The notes under the pieces were generated by a model. The model was given only the letters and a program-made list of their open reading frames with translations. It was not told the origin of the DNA and ran no database searches. 64,000 bases of DNA from Sophora flavescens (Eukaryota > Streptophyta > Magnoliopsida > Fabales > Fabaceae), in assembly GCA_030762895.1 (NCBI GenBank), contig CM061067.1, forward strand, positions 169,258,518 to 169,322,517, given 5' to 3'. Positions 21,872 to 32,423 of this stretch are shown in pieces. The position numbers and the translations under genes were made by a program. Position 1 is the stretch's first letter. Every line of letters starts with the position of its first letter.

Positions 21872-23122
21872 TGAACGCGCTGTCGCCACGCGCCAAAAAG
21901 AACGAGCGTTTACAAAATAATGTAGATAGGGAAGCGACAACTCGGGTATCGTCTCACAAGGACTCTTTGGTGTTGTTATTATTAACAGAAAATCAAAGTT
22001 AGTTTTGGGGGGGTTTTAGATTGAAATAAAATAAAGAAAACAAACGAAAGCAATAAAAACAGAGCAGTTAAGAGATTAACAAATATGCTAAAGAAACGAT
22101 CAACCTACTGTTCTCGGTTCCCCACTATCATTGGTTCATGCAAATTCCAAGCCCTAAGCAGATTCTAATCCCCTCCCGGTTGTAGCAACAATTAACAAAC
22201 GAAATCGCTACTACGATATATGTTCCTATTCCCGAATTAAACAAACGGGGTTAAGCTCTCATGAACTAAACAAACATGAATGAACACACGCGAATTAAAC
22301 AAACACGATTAATTATAGGAACATAACATCACCGAAATAAATCAATACAACACTATACACTCCTGAATTAAACAAACAGAAATATATAGCATAGTATTGA
22401 AAAGAGAAAAGCAAGTGAAAACAGGAATTACAGAACCTCAAATGTAAATGGAAACCAATCCCAATAGATTAACCAAGGAGACTAGTCCTCCATTACAGAA
22501 ATAAACACAAAAGAAAAGAAGTAAACTACTGAACTACAACTACTGACTAACTAAAACTAGCTAGCCACCAGCCACCTTCAGTTCTGTCTAAAACTGACTT
22601 ATATACAACTTCTGGACTACGCGGACTCGCGAGGCGAGCACACATTCGCGAGGCGAATAATGCTAACAGTCTGCAACTTTTGATCTTCTCGCGAGGCGAG
22701 CATATCATTCGCGAGGCGAGACTCTTCAGATTCCAAACTGTAACGCCCGTGACCTTCAACATGCGCAAGCCGTGATGGCTTCTGGTCTTCCAAGGTTGGA
22801 TTACTCGCGAGGCGAGTCAAGTGTTCGCGGGGCGAGACAGAATGGTTGGCAATTTCTGGAACAATCACCTTCTGGTTCGCGAGGCGAATGAACTTTCGCG
22901 TGGCGAGACATTCCAGAATTATTCCTTTTTATGACCTGAAAACAAGAAATAACAGGAAGTACTTTATTCGACTCTAAATTAGCTAAATTAACCTAAAAAC
23001 ACTTTACAGACTCAAAATGCTGCTTAAAGACAATCAAGTTTAATTTGGGCGAAAATGATATAAATTTAGCACAAAGCCAAGGTTTTTATTAGTTATAAAA
23101 CCAGTCAACCAGAGGCTCATCA
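21872..23122 (-). repeat. E2 5' LTR
   Basis: A 1251-bp copy of 17515-18767 with the same palindrome cluster at 22620-22920. The 5' end in element sense is at 23122 and the primer-binding site lies just inside 21872. Confidence 0.94.
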
Positions 23123-24244
23123 GTCTGATTCAGTGTTGGCCATCAAACAGAGATTGGCTTCTTCCTCAGTTTCTTCATTAGAAGATGTTGACTCCAGATC
23201 CTCCCAAGTAGCCATCATTCCTTTCTTCTTCTTCTTGAAGAATTTCTTAAAAGGTGCCTTCTTGAGTTGAGGACATTTAGCCTTGAAGTGACCGGGCTTT
23301 TTGCACTCATAACAAACAATTGGACTTTTTTCTGTTGAGGTGGATTCTTTGAAGTTCTTGTCCTTGTTGGACCTTCTGAATGGCCTATCCCTCCTGAACT
23401 TCTTTTTCTGTAGGAGAAGCTTTATCTTCCTGGTCAGGAGAGACAACTCTTCATCACTCTCAGAATCCTCGAGTTCTGATAGGTCAGCATCACTGGATGA
23501 CTCATCTGCCTTCAGAGCCTTGGAACCTTTTGCTGACTTTTGATCAGCTTTCAGAGCAATTGACTTGCCCTTCTTTGGTGCAGCTTCATCTCCAAGTTCT
23601 TGCTCATGCACAGTGAGTGTTCCAAGAAGTTCATCCATAGTCAAGGTAGTGAGATCCTTGACTTGGGAGATAGCAGTGACCAAAGGTCTCCACTGTTTAG
23701 GTAGACTTCTCAGAATCTTACCAACCTTCTCAGCTTTGGTATAGACTTTGCCAAGAGATTTTAAACTGTTGATGATAGTTTGAAATCTTCCTATCATCTG
23801 AGCAACAGATTCTCCTTCCTCCATGATGAATAGTTCATACTTTCTAACAAGTATGGCAATCTTTGACTCTTTGACCTTTGTTGTTCCTTCATGTGTGACA
23901 ACTAAGGTGTCCCATATTTCTTTTGCAGAGTCACAGGCACATACCTTCTCAAACTCCTCCGGACTGAGAGCACAAATGATATTGTATCTGGCTTTGTGGT
24001 TCAGCTCCCATTTTGATTTTTCTGCAGCAGTCCACTGAGCTTTTGGTTTGTCAATGTTATCATCATTCTTGGGAATGAATGGACCATATGTGATGACATC
24101 CCAAAGATCAGAGTTTGTGGATAGAATAAACCACTGAAATCTATCTTTCCAGTAGTTGTAATTTTCTCCATTGAAGTAAGGAGGTCTGGTTAGGGAGGCT
24201 CCTTCAGTCTGATGACTTCCACTTGTACTAGCTCCAGACGTCAT
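23123..24244 (-). pseudogene. Copia-1 Gag, N-terminal part
   Basis: 374 codons from ATG 24244, uninterrupted until E2 cuts it. Residues about 60-230 are the copia-type Gag (UBN2-like) domain, and a CCHC zinc knuckle CYECKKPGHFKAKCP lies near residue 314. A Ser/Asp/Glu-rich acidic linker precedes it and a Lys-rich tract follows. Gag forms the virus-like particle and binds element RNA. The reading frame continues exactly at 17509 on the other side of E2. Confidence 0.9.
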
Positions 24245-24301
24245 GTCTATTCTTCCGGACCTTTTACCTCTACACTGTTAGATGCTCAACCCAGAGGTTG
24301 A

Positions 24302-24313
24302 GATCTGATACCA
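24302..24313 (-). other. Copia-1 primer-binding site
   Basis: On the minus strand TGGTATCAGATC two bases after the 5' LTR, matching the initiator tRNA-Met complement over ten bases. The gag ATG follows about 60 bp downstream. Confidence 0.85.
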
Positions 24314-24627
24314 ACTAAAATAGACAACTATAAATACGAGAAGGGGGGGTTGAATTGTGTTTATCAGAATTTAAGCAAAGCTGAAATCTTTTCGCAAACA
24401 GAAAGCTAGCTTTGGACGAGTGGAAGAATACAGGATGGACGGGTGACTATTGCACACACACCACTTGACAGATGCAATAAAAACTAAATCAATTAAAGAG
24501 TTTAAGGGAAGAGAGATTGACACGGTGATTTATCCTGGTTCACTCTTCAAATCAAAGAGCTACGTCCAGTCCTTGGCAGCACCAAGATTTATCCACTATA
24601 ACTGATAAGGTTACAGACTCAAGTATT

Positions 24628-24765
24628 ATTTGCACACCTAGCGAGACAAGTATTATTTGCACACCTAGCCTCTTCAGGCTCAAGACAAGTATTATTTGCA
24701 CACCTAGCCTCTTCAGGCTCAAGACAAGTATTGTTTTCACACCTAGCCTCTTCAGGCTCACTTAG
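24628..24765. repeat. Tandem about 40-bp repeat in copia-1 5' LTR
   Basis: Units of the form GACAAGTATTATTTGCACAC followed by CTAGCCTCTTCAGGCTCAA, three to four copies. The other LTR (11765-11855) has fewer, so the array expanded or contracted after insertion. Confidence 0.75.
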
Positions 24766-25549
24766 GTTTGTTTGAGAGATTTGGTTTGTAATAAATACAA
24801 TTTCTCACAGGCAGATCTTTCACTAACACTCAGAAAGTGGTTTAAATGTAAGGCTCAGGAAAGTCTGCGTAATAACTTCAAAATGATTGAAGAATAAAGA
24901 ATAAAAGAATGAAGAAATAAATGCTCAGAGTAATGGCCTTTTTAATGCAATGTGTATTTTTTTCTTCATCTTCAATGGCTTCTGTATTTATGGTCTTCAA
25001 GCATTTAGGATCCGTTAGAGACATCCTCTCAGATGTTGGCTTCAAGAAGACCTTCATTAATTGCAATAGAGTCGTTCTGAGTAGTCATTAATGCAATAGA
25101 GTCATTCTGGGCAACCATTAATGCAATAGAGTCGTTGGTTGTATTCTAACATGAAGGATCATGGCTTTATTCATCGTGCTACAGCCATATCAAAGTTGAG
25201 CAGAGAGCTTTTTGTACTTTGCTGAGTACACTTCCCTTTTTGTGTAAGGACCACAGGTACTAGGGAATAAAGCACGTTGGAATCATTCTTTAACTGGTCT
25301 TTGGTTCTGATTATCCAAGGTTGCTTGAGAGAGTAGCTTCTGACTTTTCTTGATAATCGTAAAACTGAGTAGGAGAGAAGGCTTCAAGTCTCTTTCTGGT
25401 TCTTGAACCAAGATTCTGATAATCCTTAAAGAATTCGCGATCATAAGATAAGTTCTTCCATCTTGAGAATAATCACGTCTATCTAGTCATTTGAGTTTTC
25501 ATTCGGGCTAGTAGACGAGCTCCGTATTAAGGACTCAGCAAGTCCAAAG

Positions 25550-26240
25550 ACTAGTGGACGAGCGCTTCTGTCACCTTTAGTGGACGAGAGCTTCTGTCAC
25601 CTTTAGTGGACGAGAGCTTCTGTCACCTTTAGTGGACGAGAGCCTCTGTTAGTCTGGTGGACGAGAGTCTCAGTTATTTTACTGGACGAGAGTCTCAGTT
25701 ACTCTGGTGGACGAGAGTCTCAGTTAGTCTGCTGGACGAGAGTATCAGTCATTCTACTGGACGAGAGTCTCTTGTTCTTCAGTGGACGGATACATTCTGA
25801 CCTTAATGGACGAGCTCCATCTGCTTCCTTAATGGACGAGCTACATATGCCACGTTATTGGACGGACCATTTTGATACCTCACTGGACGGTCTTTTCTGA
25901 TATTTTGATGGACGCGCTCCAAGTGCCACGTCATTGGACGGATAATTTTGATACCTCACTGGACGAGTTTTTTCTGATACTTTGAGTAGACGCGGCCTTC
26001 TGTTGATTTTAGTAGATGCGGCCTTCTGATACTTTTTGGTGGACGCGGCCTTCTGATATTTTTATTAGATGTGACCTTCTGATACTTTTTAGTAGACGCG
26101 GCCTTCTGATATTTTTATTGGACGCGAGTTTCTTTCTCTTGTGTTTTGGACGTGCGCTACAAACACTACAGTGTTGGACGTCTGCTTGTTACACTTTGTT
26201 GGACGTCTGCTTGTTTCACTTTGTTGGACGTCTGATTCTA
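25550..26240. repeat. GGACGAG tandem repeat array in LTR, second copy
   Basis: The counterpart of the 12595-13290 array, with one extra AGTGGACGAGAGCTTCTGTC unit near 25595-25645. The order of the unit variants is the same as in the other LTR. Confidence 0.85.
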
Positions 26241-26540
26241 TTTCTTAATCTGCACACTCAATAGATAGGTTAGCAACCAATATGAATGTTAATTAAATCA
26301 TTAACCAATGTTTAGTTTTCATCAAAACTTAGGGAAATGCATATCAAACATTTTAGAGACTTAACAACTAGTTTAAGATAGGCATATCTTCACCATTCCT
26401 TGAGCAAAATCAATTCCCAAATTTAAATATAACCTTAATGACCCTTTTTATTTTAAAGATTTTTTTTCAAAATTTCCTTTTTTTGAAAAAAATAAAATTG
26501 GTAGCAACTGTGCAGCAAGATGAAAACCCAAAACTCATAT

Positions 26541-26714
26541 TTTTTTTATAACCATGTTATAGGTACGAGGTATCCACCACCATTAGCAGCGATTAATCTC
26601 TGTCGGTAGGTAGGTTCAGGTTTTCTCCATATACAAGAGTCAGGATTCGAACCCTTGATCACTTGCTCGTAAAGTATCCGGGTTTCTTACCACTCGGACC
26701 AACCACATAGTAGT
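26541..26714 (-). mobile_element. tRNA-derived SINE
   Basis: On the minus strand it has an A box-like TGGTAAGAAACCC and a perfect B box GGTTCGAATCC (complement at 26643-26653), and it ends in an A-rich tail (T run at 26541). Target duplications of about 17 bp, AACCCAAAACTCATAT and AACCCAAAACCCATAT, flank it at about 26525-26541 and 26715-26731. A longer relative lies at 44713-44927. Confidence 0.85.
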
Positions 26715-26854
26715 AACCCAAAACCCATATTATTTGTTCGTTAATTGTTCATTGTACATCACATTACAGATAAAGCTGCTGCTAGTTGTTCACTTGTTAT
26801 AAAGTTGTTAAAACTACACTAAAAAAACTGTTTTTTTTATGTGTCCATACTTAC

Positions 26855-27208
26855 TGTTATCACAAATACATATACGGAAGGATCAATTTTTTCTCTCACA
26901 CTCAACTCACGCAACACACATAGAGGAAGAATTGAGAATCAAATATTGTATTCTCTCTAAATTCTTAATTCTTGATTCATTACAAAATGGTATAGGAGGC
27001 TTGTCTTTTATAGGCTACACTTAACAATAAAATAACATATATTTTTTTTAATGTCTAAGCAAAACAGTTTGAATCCAATTCAAATACTACAAGATTACTT
27101 ATACAATTCAAACTCTACTTCCCTGGTGAGTCAAAGTTCAAGCCAAACTTTACAACTCAAGTGGCCTTCAAATTGGTTTTGTATTGTACTTGATTTAATT
27201 ATCTAACA
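26855..27208 (-). repeat. Copia-2 3' LTR
   Basis: A 354-bp LTR. A TAATAAAATAACATA stretch and a TTTTATAGGC near 27010 on the plus strand are shared with the other copy. The polypurine tract TTAAGGGAGGCAA (minus strand, 27209-27222) abuts it. Confidence 0.92.
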
Positions 27209-27222
27209 TTGCCTCCCTTAAA

Positions 27223-27760
27223 TCAAGCTTGTATCATTCCAAGCATTTTCTTCAACTTGTAAAATAACTCAACCTTCAATGACTTTGTAAAAATATCCGC
27301 AACTTGTTCTTCAATGGGACAATACTTGATCACCACTCCTTTCTCTTCTATCAACTCTCGTATTTTCCCAACCAACCTCGCTTTAAAGCGATCAATCTCT
27401 CCATTGGGCTTGTACTTTGTCTTGTATACCCACTTCACTCCTATTCACTCCTATTGCCATTTTGTTTGTAGGTAAATCTGTCATCTCCCACGTTTCATTC
27501 TTCTCAATGGCATGAATTTCATCATCCATTGCTTTTCTCCAATTCTGGCTATTTGAGGCTTCTTCCAAAGTAACTGGCTCACAATAAGCAAATAAGGCAA
27601 AATTGATAACTTCTTCATCATATGGGTCATTGTCGTTACCCACAACATAATCTTCCAATCTGGCCGGTAAACTACGGTGCCTCTACGGTCTGTTAGATGA
27701 TTCTGACTGAGGTAATGGATCTTCTTCATCATAATTTCCAGAAATCACCACTGGCTCCTT
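27223..27760 (-). pseudogene. Copia-2 RT remnant fused to RNase H end
   Basis: Holds the RT entry (EEASNSQNWRKAMDDEI, near 27555) up to KARLVG at about 27380, then jumps directly to the RNase H C-terminal tail (VKYCPIEEQ-like, ADIFTKSL near 27290). The RT palm with the catalytic YVDD and nearly all of RNase H are missing, about 1.2 kb judged against the related copy at 58235-59588. Confidence 0.85.
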
Positions 27761-27822
27761 TTGGGTTTTTTAAGACCAATCCAATACTCCTTTTTCGTCA
27801 AATGTCACGTCTCGACTAATAA

Positions 27823-28894
27823 TCACTTTCTTCGTCTCCGGATTGTAAAGTTTGTACGCCTTGCATTGGAGTTTGTGTTGTAACCAATGAAAATACACTT
27901 TTCATCTTTGTCATCCAGATTCTTCTTGGGATGATCTGGTACATGGGCGTATGCTATACACCCAAAAACTCTGAGGTGTCGGACCGATGGTCTCCTTCTA
28001 CTCCAAGCTTCTTCGGGTGTCTTGTCATGAGCACTCTTTGTTGGACACCTGTTTAGAATATACACAGCCGTAGCAACTGCTTCTGCTCAAAACTCCTTAG
28101 TTATTTGTTTAGATCTTAGCATGCATCTCACCATGTCCATGATAGTTTTGTTCTTCCTTTCAGTAACTCCATTCTGTTGAGGCGTGTATCTAGTCGTTAA
28201 TTGATGCTAGATTCCATGCTGCTCAAAGAAATCTGCACAGCCAAGATACTCTTGGCCTATGTCTGCTCTCAGTGCTTTGATTCTGCAGCTACTTTACTTT
28301 TCTACATACACCGTGAATGTCTTAAAGGCATCACAAGCTTCCGATTTCTGCTTCGAGAAATACACCCAAGTCTTTCTGCTAAAATCAGCAATAAAAGTAA
28401 TAAAATACCCGCAGCCACCATGTGTTGGCACATCAACCATACATAAATCTGAGTGAACAATCTCCAGCAGCTTTCTCGCCCTCCAAGATCTTCCAGTTGG
28501 AAATGATTCTATGTGTTTCTTGCCCATTTGACAAGTCTCTCATACTCCATTAGGAATATTTAGAACAGGCAAACCAGAAACATATTCTTTTCGTGATAGA
28601 AAATTCAACCCAAAAAAGTGAAAATGTCCAAAACGCATATGCCACAACCAATCATCATTTGGTATCACATAACTAAAGCAAGAAAATTTTTCATGTTCAA
28701 TTTTCAAAGGGAATAGGCGGTTGGGAGTCATTTTTACCTTTGCAATAAATCTTCCACTTCTGTCCATCAACGTGCAGTAGCCATGATGAATCTGCATGTT
28801 GTAACCTTTCTCTAATAGTTGTCCCATACTCAATAGATTGTGATGAAGACCAGAGCATAGAAAACATCAAAGATAAAGTTTTGAGAACCATCAT
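27823..28894 (-). pseudogene. Copia-2 pre-integrase and integrase
   Basis: The pre-integrase domain (WLWHMRFGHFHF) near 28640 and the integrase core (HSDLCMVDVPTHGG, FIADFSRKTWVYF) near 28360-28450, then the conserved RCPTKSAHDKTPEEAW block near 28040 and VFGCIAYAHVPD near 27955. Several stops and frameshifts separate these blocks, so it is non-functional. Confidence 0.85.
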
Positions 28895-28941
28895 TCAATC
28901 TGATAGCAAGTCGGCCTTTCCCCATAATTGTCATATTTGTG

Positions 28942-29335
28942 TCATTCCCAAATTTTACTGCTGAGCGGACATTTTATTCTAATGAAGAAAAAACTCCTTT
29001 TTTCCACACATGTGATTACTACAACCAGTTTCCAAATACCAAATATTTTCATCTTCAGCAGAAATATTGCTCGCCAGAAATAAACTTTGTGGACTATCAT
29101 AATTCTCATCAATATTTTGATACTGATTTTCTGGAACGTTTGACTGATAGTTGTTCTGAGTTCTGAATCTGCAATCCGAGGCTTTATGTCCAAACTTCCC
29201 ACAGCAAAAGCAATTAAAATTGCTTCTTTCCTGGTAGTAATTACCTCGTCCTCTTCCACGATTGGTATGCTCAAAATTATTTCCACCTCTTCCTTGATTT
29301 GGTGGCCTAAAATTGTTGTCTGTTCCTTGGTTGAA
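28942..29335 (-). pseudogene. Copia-2 Gag zinc knuckle to protease
   Basis: Continuation of gag past the solo LTR. A CCHC knuckle CFCCGKFGHKASDC is readable on the minus strand near 29160-29205. The protease following it is too degenerate to delimit; the frame is broken near 29000. Confidence 0.7.
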
Positions 29336-31302
29336 TGTAACGCCCTTTGTTACATTAGTAGCCCAAAATAATTTTCTATAAAAAAACCTTTATAATATTT
29401 AAATTAAATAATCGAGTCATAAGATTTTTCACAATAAAAAAAATATAATGTAAAAGATTCTCGTATATTCAAAATAATGAAATAAAGTAATGGTGCTAAA
29501 TAAACCATTATATCCAAATAAAATAAAGTCTCATAAATATTAATTAATGAAAACCACATAACTATTTACAATTGTTTTTGCCTCAAAGCACGGACGTCTA
29601 ATAAACCCAAAAGAAATAAATAAGTAGAAATAAACTTGATCTAAGATCTTCAAGACTTTCTCAAGACGATGCATCATCTATCTCAACACCTGTAAACTCT
29701 GAAAGACAACACCACTAATGAGATTTATAATCCCAGTAAGTAAACACAGTTCTAAAAGGTTTTCGAAAAGATGTTGCTTTCAGTCGGCGCGGTAACCGGA
29801 AAAACTACCATGGTATCCGCTAATTTTCCAAAATAACGTTAATTAAAAAAAATACATTTAATTGCAACAATCATATAATGACAACATAATCAAATATCAT
29901 ATATTAATTAAACAAAGAAATCACACATCACACAATAACACAATCCTCAAGTGGCTCGGAAACCCCACTCTGTGTTGGTTTCTTGCCCAATTCGATGACT
30001 CGAGAACCTCATTAAATTGGTTCCTTGCCCTTTGTTTACGGTGACTCGGGAACCTCGTTCTAGAATTGATTCCTTGCCCCCATGGTGACTCGGGAATCCC
30101 ATTTTAGAATTGTGACTCGGGAATCCCATTTTAGAATTGAATCCTTGCCCCTATGGTGACCCGAGAACCTTGTAATTAAATTGGTTCATTGCCTCCCATT
30201 AATGATGACCCGAGATCCTCGTTCATAAAATGGATTCCTTGCCCCATACCTTATTTTTCGACATCCCATTAAATGGTGATGTTACAAGCCAATGCCCCAT
30301 TCTTAGGCGGCATATCAACAAATTCCACACATCATGCATATACTCATTCATCCATATTCCGAAGCATAAAATCATCAATCACAATTGACAAACTTTTCAA
30401 AGCATATAACCACTACAATTCCATATCATCATATAATCATCTCATAAATATCAATTGAACAAATATCATGTTATCACATAAATTTACGAGTATAATATAG
30501 CAATCATAAACACAAGGAATAATATACATCAACAAGCATATCAATCAAATAATACAAATACCAAGAACGTGTTTCATATCAAATAGTAAATTTAATCAAT
30601 TTTATTTTGAAGACAAAACCCTAAATAATTACTCTTAATTTCATAATCAAACCCTTTAAAATTCTATACCATGAAAATTTAAGAAAAGAGGTGTTTACTT
30701 ACTTCTTGTAGATCCCCTAAAAGCTCTAAAAATTTATCTACGATAAAAGCACCGTATCACCGAAAACAATCTTTCTTGCATTGCTCTTATTTTAATTTTT
30801 GCTTCCTTCACTCTGTGCTAGTGTGCGGCGGCCATAGCAACAGAGGACACTAACATTCACTTTTTTATGTTGTCAAAGTAGTAACCCTGGTTAGTGATCG
30901 TGATTGTTTTCTCATTCTATTATATATATGTATTTTTTTTCTTTTAATTATATCACTTTTTAAAACCATCCAATTGGGCTTGCTTTTCTTTTCTAACTAT
31001 CGTAACATGAATTTTTTTGTTTTATACGTTAGCTATCAAGGCCCCCCCTTAATTGACATTCAATTTGGATGAAAGCATATATATTAATTTTGAGATCAAT
31101 TACCTGATCCTTATCAAACCTCTAATTTTATTTATTTTTAATTCAAACTTTATAATAATTTTTTTTTATAATTACTAACCAATTTCAATAAATTTTATAC
31201 TAACAACTTCTACATTAAACATCATAACCACTTAATCTTTTTTTTTTGACAAGCACTTAATCTTTTATTAAAAATAATATATTAATATTTTAGGATGTTA
31301 CA
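29336..31302. mobile_element. Solo LTR, Ty3/gypsy type
   Basis: Starts TGTAACGCCC and ends GGATGTTACA, with the 5-bp duplication TTGAA at 29331-29335 and 31303-31307. No interior or second LTR, so it is a solo LTR of 1967 bp. The TGTAAC...GTTACA ends are typical of gypsy LTRs in dicots. It includes a tandem repeat at 29950-30270. The orientation is uncertain. Confidence 0.85.
29950..30270. repeat. Degenerate tandem repeat in the solo LTR
   Basis: About six units of 30-60 bp of the form GTGACTCGGGAACCTCGTTC...TTGATTCCTTGCCCC. Unit length varies. Confidence 0.75.
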
Positions 31303-32069
31303 TTGAAGCTATTGCCACAACTTCTTCCTCTGAAGTTACCTCTGCCTCTGCCTCTGCCTCTGCCTCTATAGTTTACTCTTCCTCTATTGTTGAAATCACG
31401 ACCTCTACCTTCAGCGCTTTGGCTGGATTCTGAAAAATTGTTGAAATTCACTTAGCTTTTCAAAGCTTATTCGTTCACTTTTTCTGTCTTCTCCAATATT
31501 CTACTCACATGGCTTTCAATGCTTCCTTGCAACTCTGCAATCGTCATGGTGTCTGTATCGTGGGACTCTTTTATTGTAGTCACCACATGATCAAACTTTA
31601 TTGGCATGGTGCGAAGAATCTTTTCAACCACCTTGCTATCTGGGATGTCTTCTCCATACACTCTCATCTTGTTGACAAGATCAGTAACTCGAGAAAAGTA
31701 TTGTTCAACACTTTCTGAGTTGGACATCTCATACCTTTCATATTCTCTACGTAGGGATTGTAACTTGGATTTTTGAGCTTTTTCTACTCCTATGTATGAC
31801 AACTTCAAGATGTTCTATGCTTCTTTGGCAGTTTTGGAATTTGCTATTTTGCGAAAAACTGAATAATCAACTCCTTGGTGAATTTGCGACAATGCCAATT
31901 GGTCCCTCCTTTGAGCGGTTGCATCAGCTCCTTCTTGTAATCCCGGTTCAATAAAGCTTCAAATATTGTGAGCATTTAGGTGAGTTGACTTCAAAATCTC
32001 CCAGTAACTAAAATCAAGTTTCCCATCTAATTTGGGACCGGACCAAACAATATTGTAATTGGTGGCCAT
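31303..32069 (-). pseudogene. Copia-2 Gag, N-terminal part
   Basis: Begins at ATG 32069 (minus). It has the copia Gag UBN2-type domain, with the region SESVEQYFSRVTDLVNKM near 31700. In-frame stops occur near 31960, 31815 and 31460. An RG-rich stretch of GAGGCAGAGGC repeats on the minus strand (31335-31365) lies near the break. The solo LTR at 29336-31302 splits the gene here. Confidence 0.8.
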
Positions 32070-32423
32070 ATCTCTCTCAGAGTATATGAACTATAAAATT
32101 TGACACGGCGAGAACTCTCTTGTCCCCCACACACTCAAAATACCTTGACACTCACACTACCAGACTCTCCAGCTCCGATACCAATTTGTTATCACAAATA
32201 CATATGCCCAGGATCAATTTTTTCTCTCACACTCAACTCAAGCAGCACACATAGAGGAAGAATAGAGAATCAAATCTTGTATTCTCTCTAAATTCTTAAC
32301 TCTTGATTCATTACAAAATGGTATAGGAGGCTTGCCTTTTATAGGCTACACTTAACAATAAAATAACATATGTTTTTCTTAATCCCTAAGCAAAATACTT
32401 TGAATCAATTCAAACACTACAAG

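Larger units (their letters stand above)
17515..23122 (-). mobile_element. E2: gag-only gypsy-like LTR retrotransposon
   Basis: A minus-strand LTR element inside the copia-1 gag. Both LTRs begin TGAACGCGCT and end GGCTCATCA; the duplication GTCTG is at 17510-17514 and 23123-23127. The interior (18768-21871) has a primer-binding site, one gag-like ORF pair and a polypurine tract, but no pol. This fits the non-autonomous class with gag only. The two LTRs differ at few positions, so E2 is one of the younger insertions here. Confidence 0.95.
11456..26366 (-). mobile_element. Copia-1: Ty1/copia retrotransposon with nested E2
   Basis: A minus-strand Ty1/copia element of about 9.3 kb once E2 (17515-23122) is subtracted. 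Target duplications ACTAG flank it at 11451-11455 and 26367-26371. In transcription order it has the 5' LTR (26366-24316), tRNA-Met primer-binding site, gag, protease, integrase, RT, RNase H, polypurine tract and 3' LTR (13423-11456). Integrase before RT defines it as copia. The long LTRs and the long, coiled-coil gag with two zinc knuckles suggest the SIRE/Maximus group, an inference. At least four frame breaks and two stops show it is dead. Confidence 0.93.
24316..26366 (-). repeat. Copia-1 5' LTR
   Basis: A 2051-bp copy of the 11456-13423 LTR. It is longer mainly because it has extra copies of an about 40-bp unit at 24628-24765 and one extra GGACGAGAG unit near 25600. Its inner end has TA in place of the expected TG at 24316-24317. 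The primer-binding site is adjacent. Confidence 0.93.
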
